Source: Vombatus ursinus (Eukaryota > Chordata > Mammalia > Diprotodontia > Vombatidae). From it: a DNA stretch of 64,000 nt. The stretch spans positions 2,693,145-2,757,144 of the forward strand of contig NW_020947390.1 of assembly GCF_900497805.2 (NCBI RefSeq), written 5' to 3'. Numbering within the stretch: the stretch's first letter is position 1; the number at the start of each line of letters is the position of its first letter. Shown one piece after another: positions 10,945 through 22,984 of the stretch. The position numbers and the translations under genes are program-made. A model generated the notes under the pieces. The model did no database searches. It saw only the letters and a program-made list of their open reading frames with translations, and was not told the origin of the DNA.

Positions 10945-12505
10945 AGTCATTAATAATATGTTATTAATTAAAAATAAAGAGGTAGATCAGAAGAACAGTG
11001 CAGACAAGGGAGAATCAGATACAATGGATCTTGATAACCTAGTGTTTGATAAAATGGAAAACAAGTTACTTATGAAAGATATTTGATAAAAACTGCTGAG
11101 AAGACAGGAAGAGAAATTAGGCTTAAACCAACACTTCAAGCCATATTCTACAATACATCCTCTATAGATACCTAACCTTACTATTAATGATCATACAATT
11201 AAAAAATTAGAAGAGAAGCAGGTCAAATACCTCTCACAGCTTTGGATAGGAGATGTATTTTTAATCAAATAAAAGACAGTGGCAATTATAAAAGATAAAA
11301 CAGATAACTTTGATTGATTACATGCAAATGAAAAGCTTCTATGCGGATAAAATTAATGCATCTAGAAAAAGAAGGGAAGTGGTTGGATGAAAACAAACTT
11401 TTGTACCAGATTTCTGTGATAATGGTTTAGTATACAAGATATATAGACAATTAGCATACACATATGACCAAAAGTCATTCCCCAATAGAGAAGTGGTCAA
11501 GGGATATGAATAAATAGTTCTAAAGAAGAAATGTAATGTCTAACAACCACATAAAAGAATGTTCCAAATCACTAAAAATAAGAGAAATGCAAACAAAACA
11601 ACCTTGAGGTTTTACTTCATGTTCTGCAAACTGGCAAAGATGATAAAAAAGGCAATGGTCAATGTTGGCAGGAGTTGTGGGAAGATAGGCACACTGGTAG
11701 ATTGCCGTGAAGCTGTGAACTGGTGTAACTGTTTTGTAAGGCAATATGGAATTATATAAATAAATTAACTAATCCCTGACTCAGGTATTCCATTGCTGAG
11801 TTTATATATCAGGAAGTCATTCAAAAGAAGAAAGTCCCCAAATATGACAAAATGTTTATAGCAAAACTTTTGAAAGCAAAGAATTGGAAATAAAATAGAT
11901 TCCCATAGGTTAAGGAATTGCTAAACAAATAGTGATCAATGTAATTGAATATTGCTACGCTGTAAGAAATAACTAATGCAATGAATAAAAAGAAATGTGA
12001 AAAGAACTACATGAACTGATCCAGAATTAAGTAAATGGATCCAAGAAAATGATTACAAAATGATTATACATACAAAATGTTCATATGCAAAATGATTATA
12101 ATAATATAAGTGGAAACAACAATAACACACTCCAAAATTTTTTAAAAAATGGATGTTGCAAATTTAGAAAGATCAAGTATGGCTTGACAGAGTAGATATG
12201 AGAGAACATTCTCAACCCACTCTGTTGCAGAGGTGGGGGGTGCACAGTTATTTCATATTGCACATTTTTTTGGACTTTGTGGTGTACTTATTCTTTTACT
12301 TGATTTTTTGCTCTTTTTTTCCTTCTTTTTTCTTTCCATTAATTGTTTCCCTTCTTTCCTTCCTTTCTGTTTTCTTTCTTTCTCTTCTTTCTTTCTTTCT
12401 AAAACACTATTTATTATAGTATGGCTCTTTCAAAGGGAGAGGGAAGAGATATTGGGAAAAACTATGATGCTGTTAAAAAACAAAGACATCAATAAAACTT
12501 ATTAA
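10945..12505 (+). mobile_element. 5'-truncated L1 3' portion joined to U6
   Basis: The end of L1 ORF2 is readable (PNREVVKGYE near 11480; TLRFYFMFCKLAKMIKKAMV near 11605; GRSCGKIGTLV). It is followed by a pyrimidine-rich 3' UTR (12290-12410) and an AATAAA at about 12491 near the 3' end. The 5' truncation point coincides with the end of U6. After the tail, ORF1 of the host L1 resumes. Confidence 0.8.
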
Positions 12506-13011
12506 AGAGAAGATAATTATTGCATTAGACAACAAGAAATGTTAAAAACAAAGTCCAAAGTCTGAAAAAAATAGAAGAAAATGTAAGGTATTTCATAGCA
12601 AACACAACAGACCTGAAAGTCAGATTAGTAAGAGATAATTTAAGAATCATGCAACTACCTGAAAACTATAACAAAAAAAGGGCTTAAGTATAATACTCTA
12701 AGAAATCATAAAAGAAAACTTCCCCAGGTCTCTTACAACCAGAAGGTAGAATGAAAACAGAGAGATTCCACCAGTCACCTACTGAAAGAAATCCAAAACC
12801 AAAGAAACTCTCAAAAACAGGATATCCCAAATCTAGAGCTTCTGGGTCAAAGGAAAAAAAAATACTGTAAGCATACAGAAAGACAGAATTTAGGGACTGA
12901 GAACCTCCAGTTGTAATAATACAGGATTTAGTAGCTACCACTATAAAGAAGTGGAGAGCTTGGAATATTATATTCCTAAAGGCAAAAGATATTGGGCAAG
13001 AAAAATTTAGT

Positions 13012-13925
13012 CAGTCATTCAGTAAATATGATGCAAAAGACAGTCCCTTTCCTCTAGGAACTCACAATCTAATGCAAGAGACAAGAAGCAGACAAATATG
13101 TACAAACCATATTCAAGGAAAATAGAAAATGAAGGAGTGAAAGCACTAGAAGTAAGAAAGGTTGAGAAAGTCTTCCTGTAGAGGATGGGATGTTAACTGA
13201 GTCTTAAAGGAAGTCAGGAGGCAGACATGAGGAGGGAGAGAATTGCAGGCATGGAGGGACAGTCAGAGAAAATACCCAGAGCTGAAAGATGAAGTGTCTT
13301 GCTCATGGAACAGTCAGGAGGCCAGTATAATTGGATTGAAGAATATGTGGTGGAAAGTAAGGTATAAGACTGGAAAGGTAGGAGAGGGCTATGTTATGAA
13401 GACCCTGGAGGATTTTGTATTTGATCCTGGAGGCAGGTCCTAGTAGGACCTGAGCACTTTAGGAAAATAATTATAGAGGCCTAAGGGCAGAAGGATTGAA
13501 GTGAGGAGATACTTGAGAGGGAGACCTAGTAGCAAGCTGTTGTAACAATCTATCAGTGAGGGAAGAAGGGCCTACTTTAGAGTGGTGGCAGTGTCAGAGG
13601 AGAGAAGAGGATATATTCAAGAGATGTTGCAAAGGTGAAATCGACAGGCCTCAACAACAGATTGAACTGGGAGGACAGTGTTGCCAATCACAATTATAGG
13701 GAATTTGGGATAGGGAGGGTTTAGAGAGAAAGATAAGGAGTTCCATTTTGAATATGTTGAGTTTGAGCAACTTGAGATGTCTAAAGAGAAGTTAGAGATG
13801 CAAGACTGGAGGTTAGTGGAGAGGTTAGGATAGGTAGATATGTAGATTTGAGAATCATTAGGTTAAAGATAGTAATTAAATCCATGAGAGCTGATGCTAT
13901 CACCCAGCACAACTGATTATAATCT
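13012..13925 (-). mobile_element. L2 LINE, 3' part, antisense
   Basis: In reverse complement this reads the final part of L2 ORF2 and its tail: TGGACTATTG-type block, TCCAGTCTTATACCTTACTT-type block, and the closing GACTGTCTTTTGC, TTTACTGAATGACTGACT. Plus-strand marker blocks are AACTCACAATCTAATG, GCAGTGTCAGAGGAGAGAAG and TTGAATATGTTGAGTTTGAG. It interrupts ORF1 of the L1 copy, so it inserted later than that L1. Confidence 0.8.
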
Positions 13926-15484
13926 TATTGGGGTCTGGGGCAGTGGGGAAGAGGGAACTTAATGAAATATAGGACTTTCAAACATTTTTGCTGACAAAAC
14001 CAAAGCTTAATAGAAACTGATATGTAAATAAAGGAGTCAAGATATATATAAAAAAAAGATACACATGATTGAACAAACATAAGAGGTAAAACAAGGATGA
14101 AGTGTTTACATTCTAATGGGGTGAGATAATAAAAATGTCTCCCAGAGAGAAGGCCTGGAATTGGTTTTATTACGTTTTGATGATGTTAAAAAAATAAAGG
14201 AAAGGGAGAGAAAAAAATAATGCCCTACTTTGGGAGGCAGGAGGAGAGAAGGGGTAGGCAAAATTATTTTACATAATTATGGTATGCAAATTAAAGACTA
14301 TACAAACAGAAGAAAGGGGTAGGGTGAATAGGCAATATCTGTATCTCATTTTCATTTGAATTAGTTAAAGAAGGGAAGAATACATAAGCATAGAGTTAGG
14401 TGCAGAAATACATTTTATTCAACAGAGAAGTAGAAAGGATAGAAGAGAGATGGGGAATAAGAAGGGTAGATTATTCAGAGAGGATTTAGTTCTAATAAAA
14501 AAAAAAGCACTGAATCTCTAACCAGGGAGAGTTGATCACTAAGAGGATTTTAAAAAGAAATAAAGGATAAGAACTTATGACTGGGCTATGGATGAGGGAA
14601 AGAGAAGAGAGGCAAAGGAGCAGAAGAAGACTGCATCAAACCTAGAGCAATGGTGGTTTACTTAGAGAACTGTTTAGAGGCAATTAAAAATTAATTGAAG
14701 CAATAATTAAAACAAAGTTTCAAGATAAAAATAATCCAAATAAATCACCAGCAATTTTGCATATTAGCAACAAAATCCCATAGAAAGTGATAGAAAGAGA
14801 AGTTCCATTTAAAATATCTATAGAATTTCTAAAGTACTTGGAAACCTACTTGCCAAGACATAGAAATTATATTAACACAACTATAACACACTCTTTGCAC
14901 AAATGAAGACAGATACAAGTAAATGGAGAAATTGATCATGGGTAGGTAAAGCCAATATAGAATAAAAATAATAACAAAATTCATCTGGAAGAACAAAAGG
15001 TCAAAAAAATCTCAAGGGAAATAACAAAAAAAGTGGGAAAGAAGGGAGCCTAGCAGTACCAGATCTCAAATTACACTACAAAGCAGTAATTATCAAAACA
15101 ATTTGGTACTGGATATGAAATAACTAAATTAGTAGAATAGATAATTAAACAATATACAGGAGCAAATGAACAGAGTAGCCTTATGTTTGATAAATCTAAC
15201 ATTTTACTAATTGGGATAAGAACTCAACTACTCAACAAAATTGCTGGGAAAATTGTAAAGCAGTCTGGTGTAAACTAGGTACAGACTAACATTTCCCACC
15301 ACAATATGCCAAGATAAGCTCCAAATGGGTAAATGACATAGATATAAAGGGCAACATTATAAACAAATTAGAGAACTAAGGAATTAGGACTGGAATTAGG
15401 ATTCTGAATAGGTATGCCTTATTCAAAACAGGATGGGTAAAAGCTGGGTGAGATAACATTGTATATTAAGATAGTATACTCATG

Positions 15485-16160
15485 TGAGCAAATCTGAGAA
15501 CTAGGAGGAAGCATGATGCAGAGTATTTGGGAGAAGATCAAAGAAGTTAGAAACAATGATTTTTATCTCTTTAATACAGACCACCTGAGCAGAGGCTGGA
15601 AATGGAGAAATAATTTGGGAAACGTGACAAGTGTGACATAAAGATTGTAAGTAGTAGTGATGGAAAACTTTAACTGTTGAAGCTCTCTCTCTCTGTATGC
15701 CAAAAGCATAGCAACTGATAATTACCTGATTTGCCTTAGTGATAATTTCATTCTTCAAAGAGAAGAACCAACAAAGGGAAATTCTATTCTGAATCTGATT
15801 CTCATTTGGCTGGGATGGAAATGTTGGGAACCTTAGTGGCAAGTCACCATCCCATTCTGGAATTTGTGATAGAGGAGAGAAAATATGGGCTTCTTCAGAC
15901 ATGAACCTTAGATTTTGGTAAAACCAAAGAGTTCAGGAGAAAGATAAGTATAATCTTGGAATAAAATGGAGTAAAATCCTTCAGGGGTAGTGTTCTTAGG
16001 AAGGATATAAGAAACAAAAGGGGAAACAATTCCAATGAAGAAGGGAAATGGGATTTATCTGAAGAGACTGATGTTGATTCAGGGAGAAGTATCTGTCAAA
16101 ACCAAGAAGATAACCAGTATGATTGAGAAATAGCATGCAGGAAGGGCAGTAACTTTATCT
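15485..16160 (+). mobile_element. CR1/L3-like LINE, endonuclease-end remnant
   Basis: Translation near 15760-15860 gives REEPTKGNSILNLILI, matching the conserved block near the end of the endonuclease of CR1-clade LINEs, and is followed by decayed linker sequence. It is the likely continuation of 8716-9335. Confidence 0.6.
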
Positions 16161-16194
16161 TCTACTTTCATACTTTTACATTGTGTATTCCCCA

Positions 16195-16440
16195 AGTCTA
16201 AAAAGTGATTCCTACTCATCTGCATCTTTTGAAGTCTATTTTCCTGTAAGACTCTGCTTAAGTATAACCTTTTTCATGATGCTACCCACCCCAGTCCCCT
16301 CTGCCTTTCTTCTCAAGGTTATTTTATATCTGCTTTATGTCTACATATATTCAAGTTACCTTTTATGTCAAAATGCAAGCCCCTTGAAAGCAGAGACTAT
16401 ACCTAGTACCCAGCATAATATTTGCCATAAAAAGCTACTT
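16195..16440 (+). mobile_element. L2/MIR3-like 3' end
   Basis: The blocks AAGACTCTGCTTAAGTATAA and ATGCAAGCCCCTTGAAAGCA are typical of the L2 3' end. The following 200 bp (to about 16640) are pyrimidine-rich and unassigned. Confidence 0.6.
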
Positions 16441-16639
16441 ATCATGGACAGAGCATTCTCCAAACATCACCATCCCCATCCCCTTCCAGCCTCACACAGA
16501 TGCTTGGCACCCTGCGAAAACTTCCAGAGGACTAATCCCTGTGGAAAAAGATAACCTACCAGAACTCATCCCTCAGTGATTAACATAATTCCACCCTGTC
16601 ATATCCACCCAATTCTCAAGATCCTGAAAGCTAGTTGCC

Positions 16640-18310
16640 ATTGTTCAAATCTTGTTCTCTATTCTCCACTGATAGGTTCTTTATTCTCTTTCACTTCAAT
16701 TTAACCTGATCCTATCCTCCACTCCACCTCCCACTCTAAAGCTACTCAACCCTTCCACCATGCTCTCTGGTATTCTTGAACCATAGACAACTAAGTAAAT
16801 TAAACCTTCAATCTAAACCTTTTCCTTTCTTGCTCTCTCCATCTTTAACTCACTGAGACTTGGCTCCCTGAACTTTCCATCTCATTCTGGGTGCAGCATA
16901 TCCCATGGGGAAAGACTGCTGGGGGTGGGACTGGGCATCTTCCATCTGCCCCAAAGCAACTACTTACATCTGTACTAGTAAAAGGCATCTTCCACCTCCT
17001 GTTGCTAGCCATAGCTCCCAATTGGGATGTGGAGAACTCCCAGAGCTAAGAAGAGCAACTCTCTCTTTACTTTGGGCTTTCCATCTCCTTCTGTGCCTGT
17101 CCTTTGAGGGTAGAGTGCCCTCCACTCAATGATAAACATTCTCACACCTGGTCATACCCTTCATATCCCAGTGACTCTGGACTTCTGTAGATCACTATCC
17201 AAACCCATTTCCCACTCCCTATCATCTGATTACTCATTCCCATTCCCCTTAACCTTCCCACTTCAAGGTTTTATACTAATTCCACCCAACCCTTTCACTC
17301 TTGAATGCCTGTTCCATAGGCAACAAATTTCCCTTCATCTTAAATATTTTCCTTTCCCACTCCTTCCACATTCCAGCTCTTACTGAAACTTGGCTTCTCC
17401 TGACAGCACAGCCACCCTTTCCAGTGCTGGCTGCAACTTCACTCATTTTGCTTGGCTCACTGGTTGAGGTGGGGGAATTGGAATAGTCCTTGCTCCCCAT
17501 TGCTACTTCCAGATTCTCCCCCTACCTCCATCTCTCAGTAACCTTTCCCCCTCTTAGATTCATGCTGTTCATTTCTACCACCTGATCAAAATTTTGGCAG
17601 CTATTGTTTACAGACCCCCAACATCACTCCTCTTCTTTTCTCAATGAATTTGGCACATGGTTTACAATTTTTCTTTCCTCCCCAACTCGTGCTCTCATGC
17701 TAGGGAACTTCAATATATATATTGATTCTCCCTAAAATACCCTTATCACTCAATTTATCAATCTATTCACTTCCCATGAACTATTCTTTCACCCAGCCTC
17801 AGCCACATATAAATACTGCCATACACTTGATCTTGCCATCACTCATACTACCTCTATGTTCAAGAATTTTGAAATCCCCTTATCCAGCTACAACCTTGGT
17901 TTTCACCTTTTCCTATGCCTTCCCTTATATACTCCTACTCTTCATCTACACAATGATTTCTAATCCCTTAACCTCTCAATTTTCTCCAAAGCCATATCCA
18001 CTGCACTAGTCACTCTCTCCTATTTTCCTCATCTTGACACTTTGATGAACCAATTCAACTCTATGCCATTGTCTCTTGAATCCCTAGCCCTCTTATTATA
18101 TACCCTTGATATTGCCACTGTCCATGGGTATTCATTTAATCATCATAATCTATTGTCATTCCACCTTTCCCTCTCCCTTGCAACTCCAAATCCTGTTCTT
18201 TACCCTCACTGTGACCTCCACTCCCTTGACCCCTTAGTTCTTTTCCAGCCTATCACCCTTGCACTGATTACATATTCTCTTCCCTTCCCCATCTTGACCC
18301 TTTGGTGAAT
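16640..18310 (+). mobile_element. L2 LINE, endonuclease-region fragments
   Basis: Pyrimidine-rich sequence with the L2 ORF2 blocks TTACTGAAACTTGGCTTCTC, TAGGGAACTTCAATATATAT (GNFNI-like active-site region of the endonuclease) and CTTGATCTTGCCATCACTCA. A related start-of-endonuclease block also occurs at 16790-16880, before a 250-bp stretch (16880-17130) that I cannot assign. All frames are broken. Confidence 0.65.
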
Positions 18311-18735
18311 GACCACTGACTTTTAAAATTCTATAGGATAACTTTGTTTTATAGAAATAGCATAGTTAATCTGTGTGTAAGGAGAATTATTTTGTTAAAT
18401 GAATTATTTAAAAATTATTTACTTCACAAATCCAGAGTTCAATATTTTGAGTTCCTTCTAGCTTCACTTCACTCCCAGTTCACTCTGTGCTCTTTACCTC
18501 TACAGTGGCTGCCCTACTCTCATGAAGATAACTCTACTATGAATTTTATCTACTTACTTATGTGTCCTTGCCCAGGACTGCCTTATCATGAGAAAGCCTT
18601 ACCCATGCTGCTCTTGTCACTTCTGGCTCACTCTCTGATTTGCTTTACCTCTACACCAGCTATCTTTCCTTCTGTGGGTAGCCCTGTCTCAACCCTTTTC
18701 CTGTTCCTCTTAATGTATTGCCTTACTCCTTTAGT

Positions 18736-19145
18736 CTCAGCAGATGGACTAGAAAAAGTTGAGGGCAACCAACAGGCCTCAAACCGTCAGCAACCTAGAG
18801 GTGTGTCTACCCCAAGCATGTGAAGATTTCCCCTAGGGAGTGGGTGGATGAAAACAATGGCCTTCATGGCCATTGGAACAATGGCCATGAAGGCAGCTGA
18901 AGCAGGTGTTGTGGAGTGCTTAGAGCTTGGTCAGGCATTGAAGACTCCAAGGTCATCCACTGCATCCCTGGCCATCTTTAGTCATCCTAACTTTTGTCTT
19001 GGCACTGGACTTCAATGACTCTGAAGAGAGAGTGAAGCTGATGACTTTGTGCAACTCTGCCTTACTTAAATCCATTTCACTCAAGAATCAAGACTTCATG
19101 GCATTATATCATTGATTCTCTTTGAAAATGAAGGACAAACAACAA
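18736..19145 (+). mobile_element. Unclassified dispersed element inserted in L2
   Basis: The 410-bp block ends TTTGAAAATGAAGGACAAAC and AACAA, a tail I associate with dispersed marsupial repeats, perhaps RTE-related. Both sides carry TCCTTTAG (18728-18735 and 19144-19152 region). A perfect hairpin lies within it. Confidence 0.45.
18861..18893. repeat. Perfect 15-bp inverted repeat with 3-bp loop
   Basis: CCTTCATGGCCATTG at 18861-18875 pairs exactly with CAATGGCCATGAAGG at 18879-18893 around GAA. Confidence 0.95.
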
Positions 19146-19239
19146 TTCCTTTAGAACATAAGCTCCTAAAGTAGGCAACATCTTTTTTGCTTTTAGCACA
19201 GGATTAGTAAGTGCTTAATAAATACATGCATTCTTTTTC

Positions 19240-20099
19240 TAGACTACTGAAAGTAAGATAGAACTCATAGGAACATTATTGTCTTCTAATTGGTTATTCT
19301 CTTAGATCAAAAAAGCCTAGATTAATACATTTCATAATATGATATAGTTAATCTACATAAAGTTTGATTATATCTTTTAAAACTCATGAAAACCACAAAA
19401 GATGATAATTTTCATTAATTTTATATTCAGACATGAATATTAAATGTTTTTAAAAAGGAAAAAAATCCTCAGAAAAAGAAAGAAAAGCAATCTATTTACT
19501 TCCGCAAATATCTGAATCAAGCTAAATATTTAGTGGTCATAAAATCTGTGAAGAAGATTAGCTTCAAGATACTTATAAGCATTTCTCCAATTTACCTTGA
19601 GTAGTCAGAGAGACACATATCTGCTTCTTTTTCTCTTGGAAAAATTTCTCTGGTGACTTATAACGATCCCAAATTTGGTTGTCTTCTCAAGTCATAGATG
19701 CATTCCACGAAATGGTATAGTATATACATTTTGCTTCTAATTATTCTATTTGTATGCATTGTTTTATTCATTTATAAGGGATTATGTTTAAGATATAAGA
19801 TCAGTGGCCCTTAGAATTTGGGAGCTTTTTAGAAGATGACAATAAGAATAATGTAGGTGTTTTATTGTGCTTTGGGAAGCCTCTGATTGAAAGGAGGAGT
19901 ATCAGATAGACAAGCTGGTACTGGATTATAATAGTAATGTGCCATGTAATAAAAAAGGGACAACCACAAGAAGGGGTAAAAATAGAGAGTAAGAGTTCAG
20001 ACATTGTAGGATGAAAGCTAAAAACCCATATATATCACTCTACCAAACAGCCAGAGGCCTACAGCTCCAATCTCAGAATCTCAGTAAAAGTTTTGTTTG

Positions 20100-20144
<45 letters not shown>

Positions 20145-20650
20145 CATGTATGTATAAAATCATCAAGGTTTATGGTTCCTCAGTTTGAGAAATACTAAGT
20201 TAGAACAATGGTTTCTGCACAGATATTAGGCAAGTAGGAGGAATTAAAAAAGAGGTGAATAGAAGCAAAGTGTGCAATGAACATTTTATTTTCTGTACAT
20301 TTGTCTTTTAGGTTGAAGGTTTGTTAGATGTAATAGGGAAAATTCTCTTTAAATTCTATGAAATAAAATGTAGATTAAGTTCAGTTTAACATTTCATTTT
20401 AACTTCCAATCTCATGAATTTTAAAGAAAATATGAATACACAAACACTTACAAAATGCTAATTATGCTTTATAAAGGAAACTCATTTGTATTCCACAATA
20501 TCTTCTTAAATTTGCTCTGCATGTTATATTACAAATGTAAGGCATTTAGCAGAATATTTAAAAAATTTAAGACACCAAAATCTTGACCAAAACAAAACAG
20601 AAATTCCACAAAATGTAATTATTTTTTTAAGAAGAAAAAAAAATCAACAT
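19240..20650 (-). other. PGR: Probable start of PGR 3' untranslated region
   Basis: This sequence follows the PGR stop codon on the minus strand. It is AT-rich and contains no recognisable interspersed repeat apart from a TG run at 20102-20142. Human PGR has a 3' UTR of several kilobases, so much of this stretch is probably transcribed as exon 8. Minus-strand AATAAA candidates occur, for example complementary to TTTATT near 20284 and near 19764, but nothing in the sequence alone shows which is used. The first clear repeat (L2 tail near 19150-19235) gives a natural but unproven outer limit. Confidence 0.5.
20102..20142. repeat. TG microsatellite
   Basis: About 20 uninterrupted TG units followed by TATGCATG, in the probable 3' UTR of PGR. 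Confidence 0.97.
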
Positions 20651-20806
20651 TCATTTTTTATGAAAGAGAAGAGGTTTCACCATCCCCGCAAGAATCTTGG
20701 GTAACTGTGCAGCAATAACTTCAGACATCATTTCTGGAAAGTCAACACTCAGTGCCCGGGACTGGATAAATGTGTTCAAGCAGTAGAGATGGAGCTGTTT
20801 CACAAG
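20651..20806 (-). CDS. PGR: PGR exon 8, end of ligand-binding domain (helix 10/11 to helix 12)
   Basis: The progesterone receptor is a nuclear steroid-activated transcription factor. This last coding exon reads [16 protein letters not shown] at its start and ends [10 protein letters not shown] followed by TGA (20651-20653), 51 residues in all. It holds the Tyr-Cys-x-x-x-Thr stretch that lines the pocket (human Tyr890, Cys891, Thr894) and the AF-2 helix 12 core [10 protein letters not shown], which recruits coactivators. The acceptor is pyrimidine-rich and ends CACAG just above 20806; the exon opens in phase 0, matching exon 7. The only clear change from the human sequence as I recall it is Asp for Glu just before FPEMM. 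The 3' UTR continues toward lower coordinates. Assignment is firm: no other steroid receptor ends in LLFHKK at this spacing. Confidence 0.97.
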   Translation of the reverse strand, partial: LVKQLHLYCLNTFIQSRALSVDFPEMMSEVIAAQLPKILAGMVKPLLFHKK

Positions 20807-21200
20807 CTGTGTTGTTTGACAGATGGGTAAGAAACAGGTAAGAAAAAAGACGCAACATATTCAAATCTAGCAGCTATGTTTAAAAAAAATATGCTATCCA
20901 AGCAAGAATACTTAAGGACCATGTTAAGTAAGTAGTACCATAATTTCCCTCAGAGTAAGGAAGAAAAATGTCTCTATAATATGTGAATCTTCTCATAAAT
21001 ATTTTAAAAAAGAATGTTTTGATCATGCCTATGACAAATAAATAGCATAAGCTTACAGCAACACGATATGAATAACTATACTTTTTGTAATATTTATACA
21101 TAGAAGCTTTGAAAGAATCATGCAAAATTAAAGTTTGAATAATTTAAAAACCAGAAATGCAGGAGTCAGTTACTGGTAATGTGAAAAAGAAAACACTTAC

Positions 21201-21358
21201 ATCATGCAGGGAGTCCATTAATCTTGTCAGTTGGTAGAAACGCTGTGAGCTAGCCACAACTCCTTTCTGCCTCAGACCAATGGCTTTGATGAGCTCTCTA
21301 ATGTAGCCTGATCTCATCTCATCAAACTGGTTCTGGCTTCTCAGCCCTTCCAATGGGA
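21201..21358 (-). CDS. PGR: PGR exon 7, ligand-binding domain
   Basis: This exon encodes [34 protein letters not shown] and a final [11 protein letters not shown], helices 8 to 10 of the receptor ligand-binding domain. The acceptor is TTTTAG at 21359-21364 and the donor GTAAGT lies at 21195-21200. Its length of 158 bp equals the human exon. The split isoleucine codon (A from exon 6 plus TC here) restores NTIPLEG, as in human PR. Small differences from human are Asn for Thr in RSQNQF, Gly for Ser in MRSGY, Ala for Ser in VVASSQ, and RLMDSL for KLLDNL. The frame is open, so the gene looks intact. Confidence 0.97.
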
Positions 21359-21814
21359 CTAAAAGAAGATAATTATTATTGTGGGTAACATTTGTTGGAA
21401 AAAATAATATATTACACATTTTTGACACAGGAATAGTTAATCCCTAAATAATCTAGATATTTAACTGGATAGATATTTAACCATAAATCGATTCTAATTA
21501 AATAGCGAAGACTGTCTTACATGGCAATGTGAGAACATGTGAAAGCTTCCTTTGGTTAAATAGACCAACTAGGTAAATCAGAGAAAGTTAACATAGCTGC
21601 AAATTCCCTACAAAGGTCTGTAAATTCAATTATTCTAAAGTATCAGCTTTGTTATAAAAGATCAACTCTTAAGATCTAATTCTATCAGCATATACTCAGT
21701 GTATATGCTGATAAACATCAAAATGAAAGAATGGACCAAAAAAAAAAAACTAGTCAACTCCCTATGAAAGATTACAGATATTTAGATATTTGGTCTTAGG
21801 TTGATACAGCCATT

Positions 21815-22090
21815 AAAGCTTAATGTTATTGTTGTTGTTTGGTTGTTTTCAGTGGTGTCAGACTCTTCATGACCCTAACTTAGGGTTTTCGTGGCAGAGA
21901 TACTGGAGTGGTTTGCTATTTTTTTCTCCAGTTCATTTTACAGATGAAGAATCTGTGGCAAACAGGGTTAAGTGACTTGCCCAGGGTCATATAGCTAGTG
22001 ACTGTCTGAGGCCAGATTTGAACTCAGGAAGATAAATCTTCCTGACTCCAGGCCTGGCACTCTATCCACTGTTCTACCTAGCTGCCCACT
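21815..22090 (-). mobile_element. Mar1-type CORE-SINE with RTE/BovB-like tail, antisense
   Basis: The minus strand begins GGGCAGCTAGGTAGAACAGT and ends with the tail block GCAAACCACTCCAGTATCTC and GTCATGAAGAGTCTGACACC. The latter resembles the BovB 3' end, so an RTE LINE is the likely partner for mobilisation. Confidence 0.85.
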
Positions 22091-22984
22091 GAAGCTTAAT
22101 GCAGAATATTTATTCTTATAAGCTGCTCACATTTTCATTTGCATAACATATGTGAAAAAGATTCATTAAACACACAATTGGGAGAAAGTTTCTGGTATGA
22201 ATCAGGATGTACTAAAATGATATCTTTTGTAAATAAAGCTAAATAGCTAGACAAATGCATATCCTTATCTGAAAAATGGAAAATAATACTGTCCCTCCTA
22301 ATAATAGAAGGAAAATAATAGTTAACTACTAAACAATTGGAGAGTGTTATTAATATTATGTTTTATAATATCTACATTAGAATGTTTAATGAACTCTTCA
22401 TCAATTTCTTCTAAGTGAAGGATTTAAAATATAATATAAAATCATACTAATCTTACATGCACTTGTGAGAAATACCTTATTATCTTTTATCTATTGAAGG
22501 AAGAAGTTCTAGTTTTATAAAAAAAAAAAATCTGTTCTTGGTTTACTAAGACACACAAATCCAGCTCAAAGATTCCATAATCTTAATGGTAATGAGATAT
22601 ACTACTAAGGCAGAGGACCCTTTAAAAAGTGATACAGATACCCATAATAGAGAGGTACATAATGGCTGGGATAATTTCTTTTATAATTGGTGACAGTCTT
22701 TATGGTAGTTATGGAAGTGAAAGTACATCTAAATTGTTATCTTATCTCTTTGTCACAAATCTATTACAGAGATTCCACTCTACTATTCAATTGCTGCCTC
22801 CAATCAAAACTTCAAAACCTAATAGTATCAAGTTAGGGTATTGATTACTTCAATACCTCAAATGACCCTTGACTTCCCTGGTGTGTGCACTCCCTTGCAA
22901 TTCTAATTAATAGAGATTGAAACCTGCTTTAGGACTAATATACTGTACTTATTAGCTTCCAAGGCCATTAAAAATTCACCACCT

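Larger units (their letters stand above)
9334..15475 (+). mobile_element. L1 LINE copy, interrupted and internally deleted
   Basis: The 5' UTR begins at about 9330 (AGCCATAATAGCAGAGTAGG). ORF1 remnants run 10360-10615 and resume at 12515-13010 (for example AATGTAAGGTATTTCATAGC). The C-terminal end of ORF1 follows at 13930-14030 (GACTTTCAAACATTTTTGCT), then the purine-rich spacer to about 14640. A late part of ORF2 is at 14640-15400 (NSPAILHISNKIP-like; WYWI). Two blocks interrupt it: 10615-12510 (inverted arm plus U6-L1 chimera) and 13012-13925 (L2). Most of ORF2 between spacer and thumb is missing. It splits the CR1/L3 element whose parts flank it. It is not functional. Confidence 0.75.
18330..19235 (+). 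mobile_element. L2 3' end, interrupted
   Basis: 18480-18735 resembles the end of L2 and runs into TATTGCCTTACTCCTTTAG; the typical tail (AACATAAGCTCCTAAAG, then AAGTGCTTAATAAATACATG) resumes at 19150. The gap holds another element with TCCTTTAG on both sides. Confidence 0.55.

Noticed and set aside
12198-12505. Two overlapping open frames rich in Phe, Leu and Ser
   Set aside because: They are translations of the pyrimidine-rich L1 3' UTR.
15501-15902. Open frame of 133 codons on the minus strand
   Set aside because: It is antisense to a recognisable CR1/L3 endonuclease remnant and has no protein-family features.
18344-18823. Open frame of 159 codons, hydrophobic
   Set aside because: It covers an L2 3' end and the start of another repeat; the leucine-rich look comes from pyrimidine bias.
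1-20650. Exons of ARHGAP42, the gene beyond PGR's 3' end in human
   Set aside because: No matching coding stretch was seen; all open frames here fall in repeats.
20651-20806. Possible alternative identity as glucocorticoid, mineralocorticoid or androgen receptor
   Set aside because: The end LLFHKK, exon 6 [20 protein letters not shown] and exon 4 [12 protein letters not shown] are specific to PGR.
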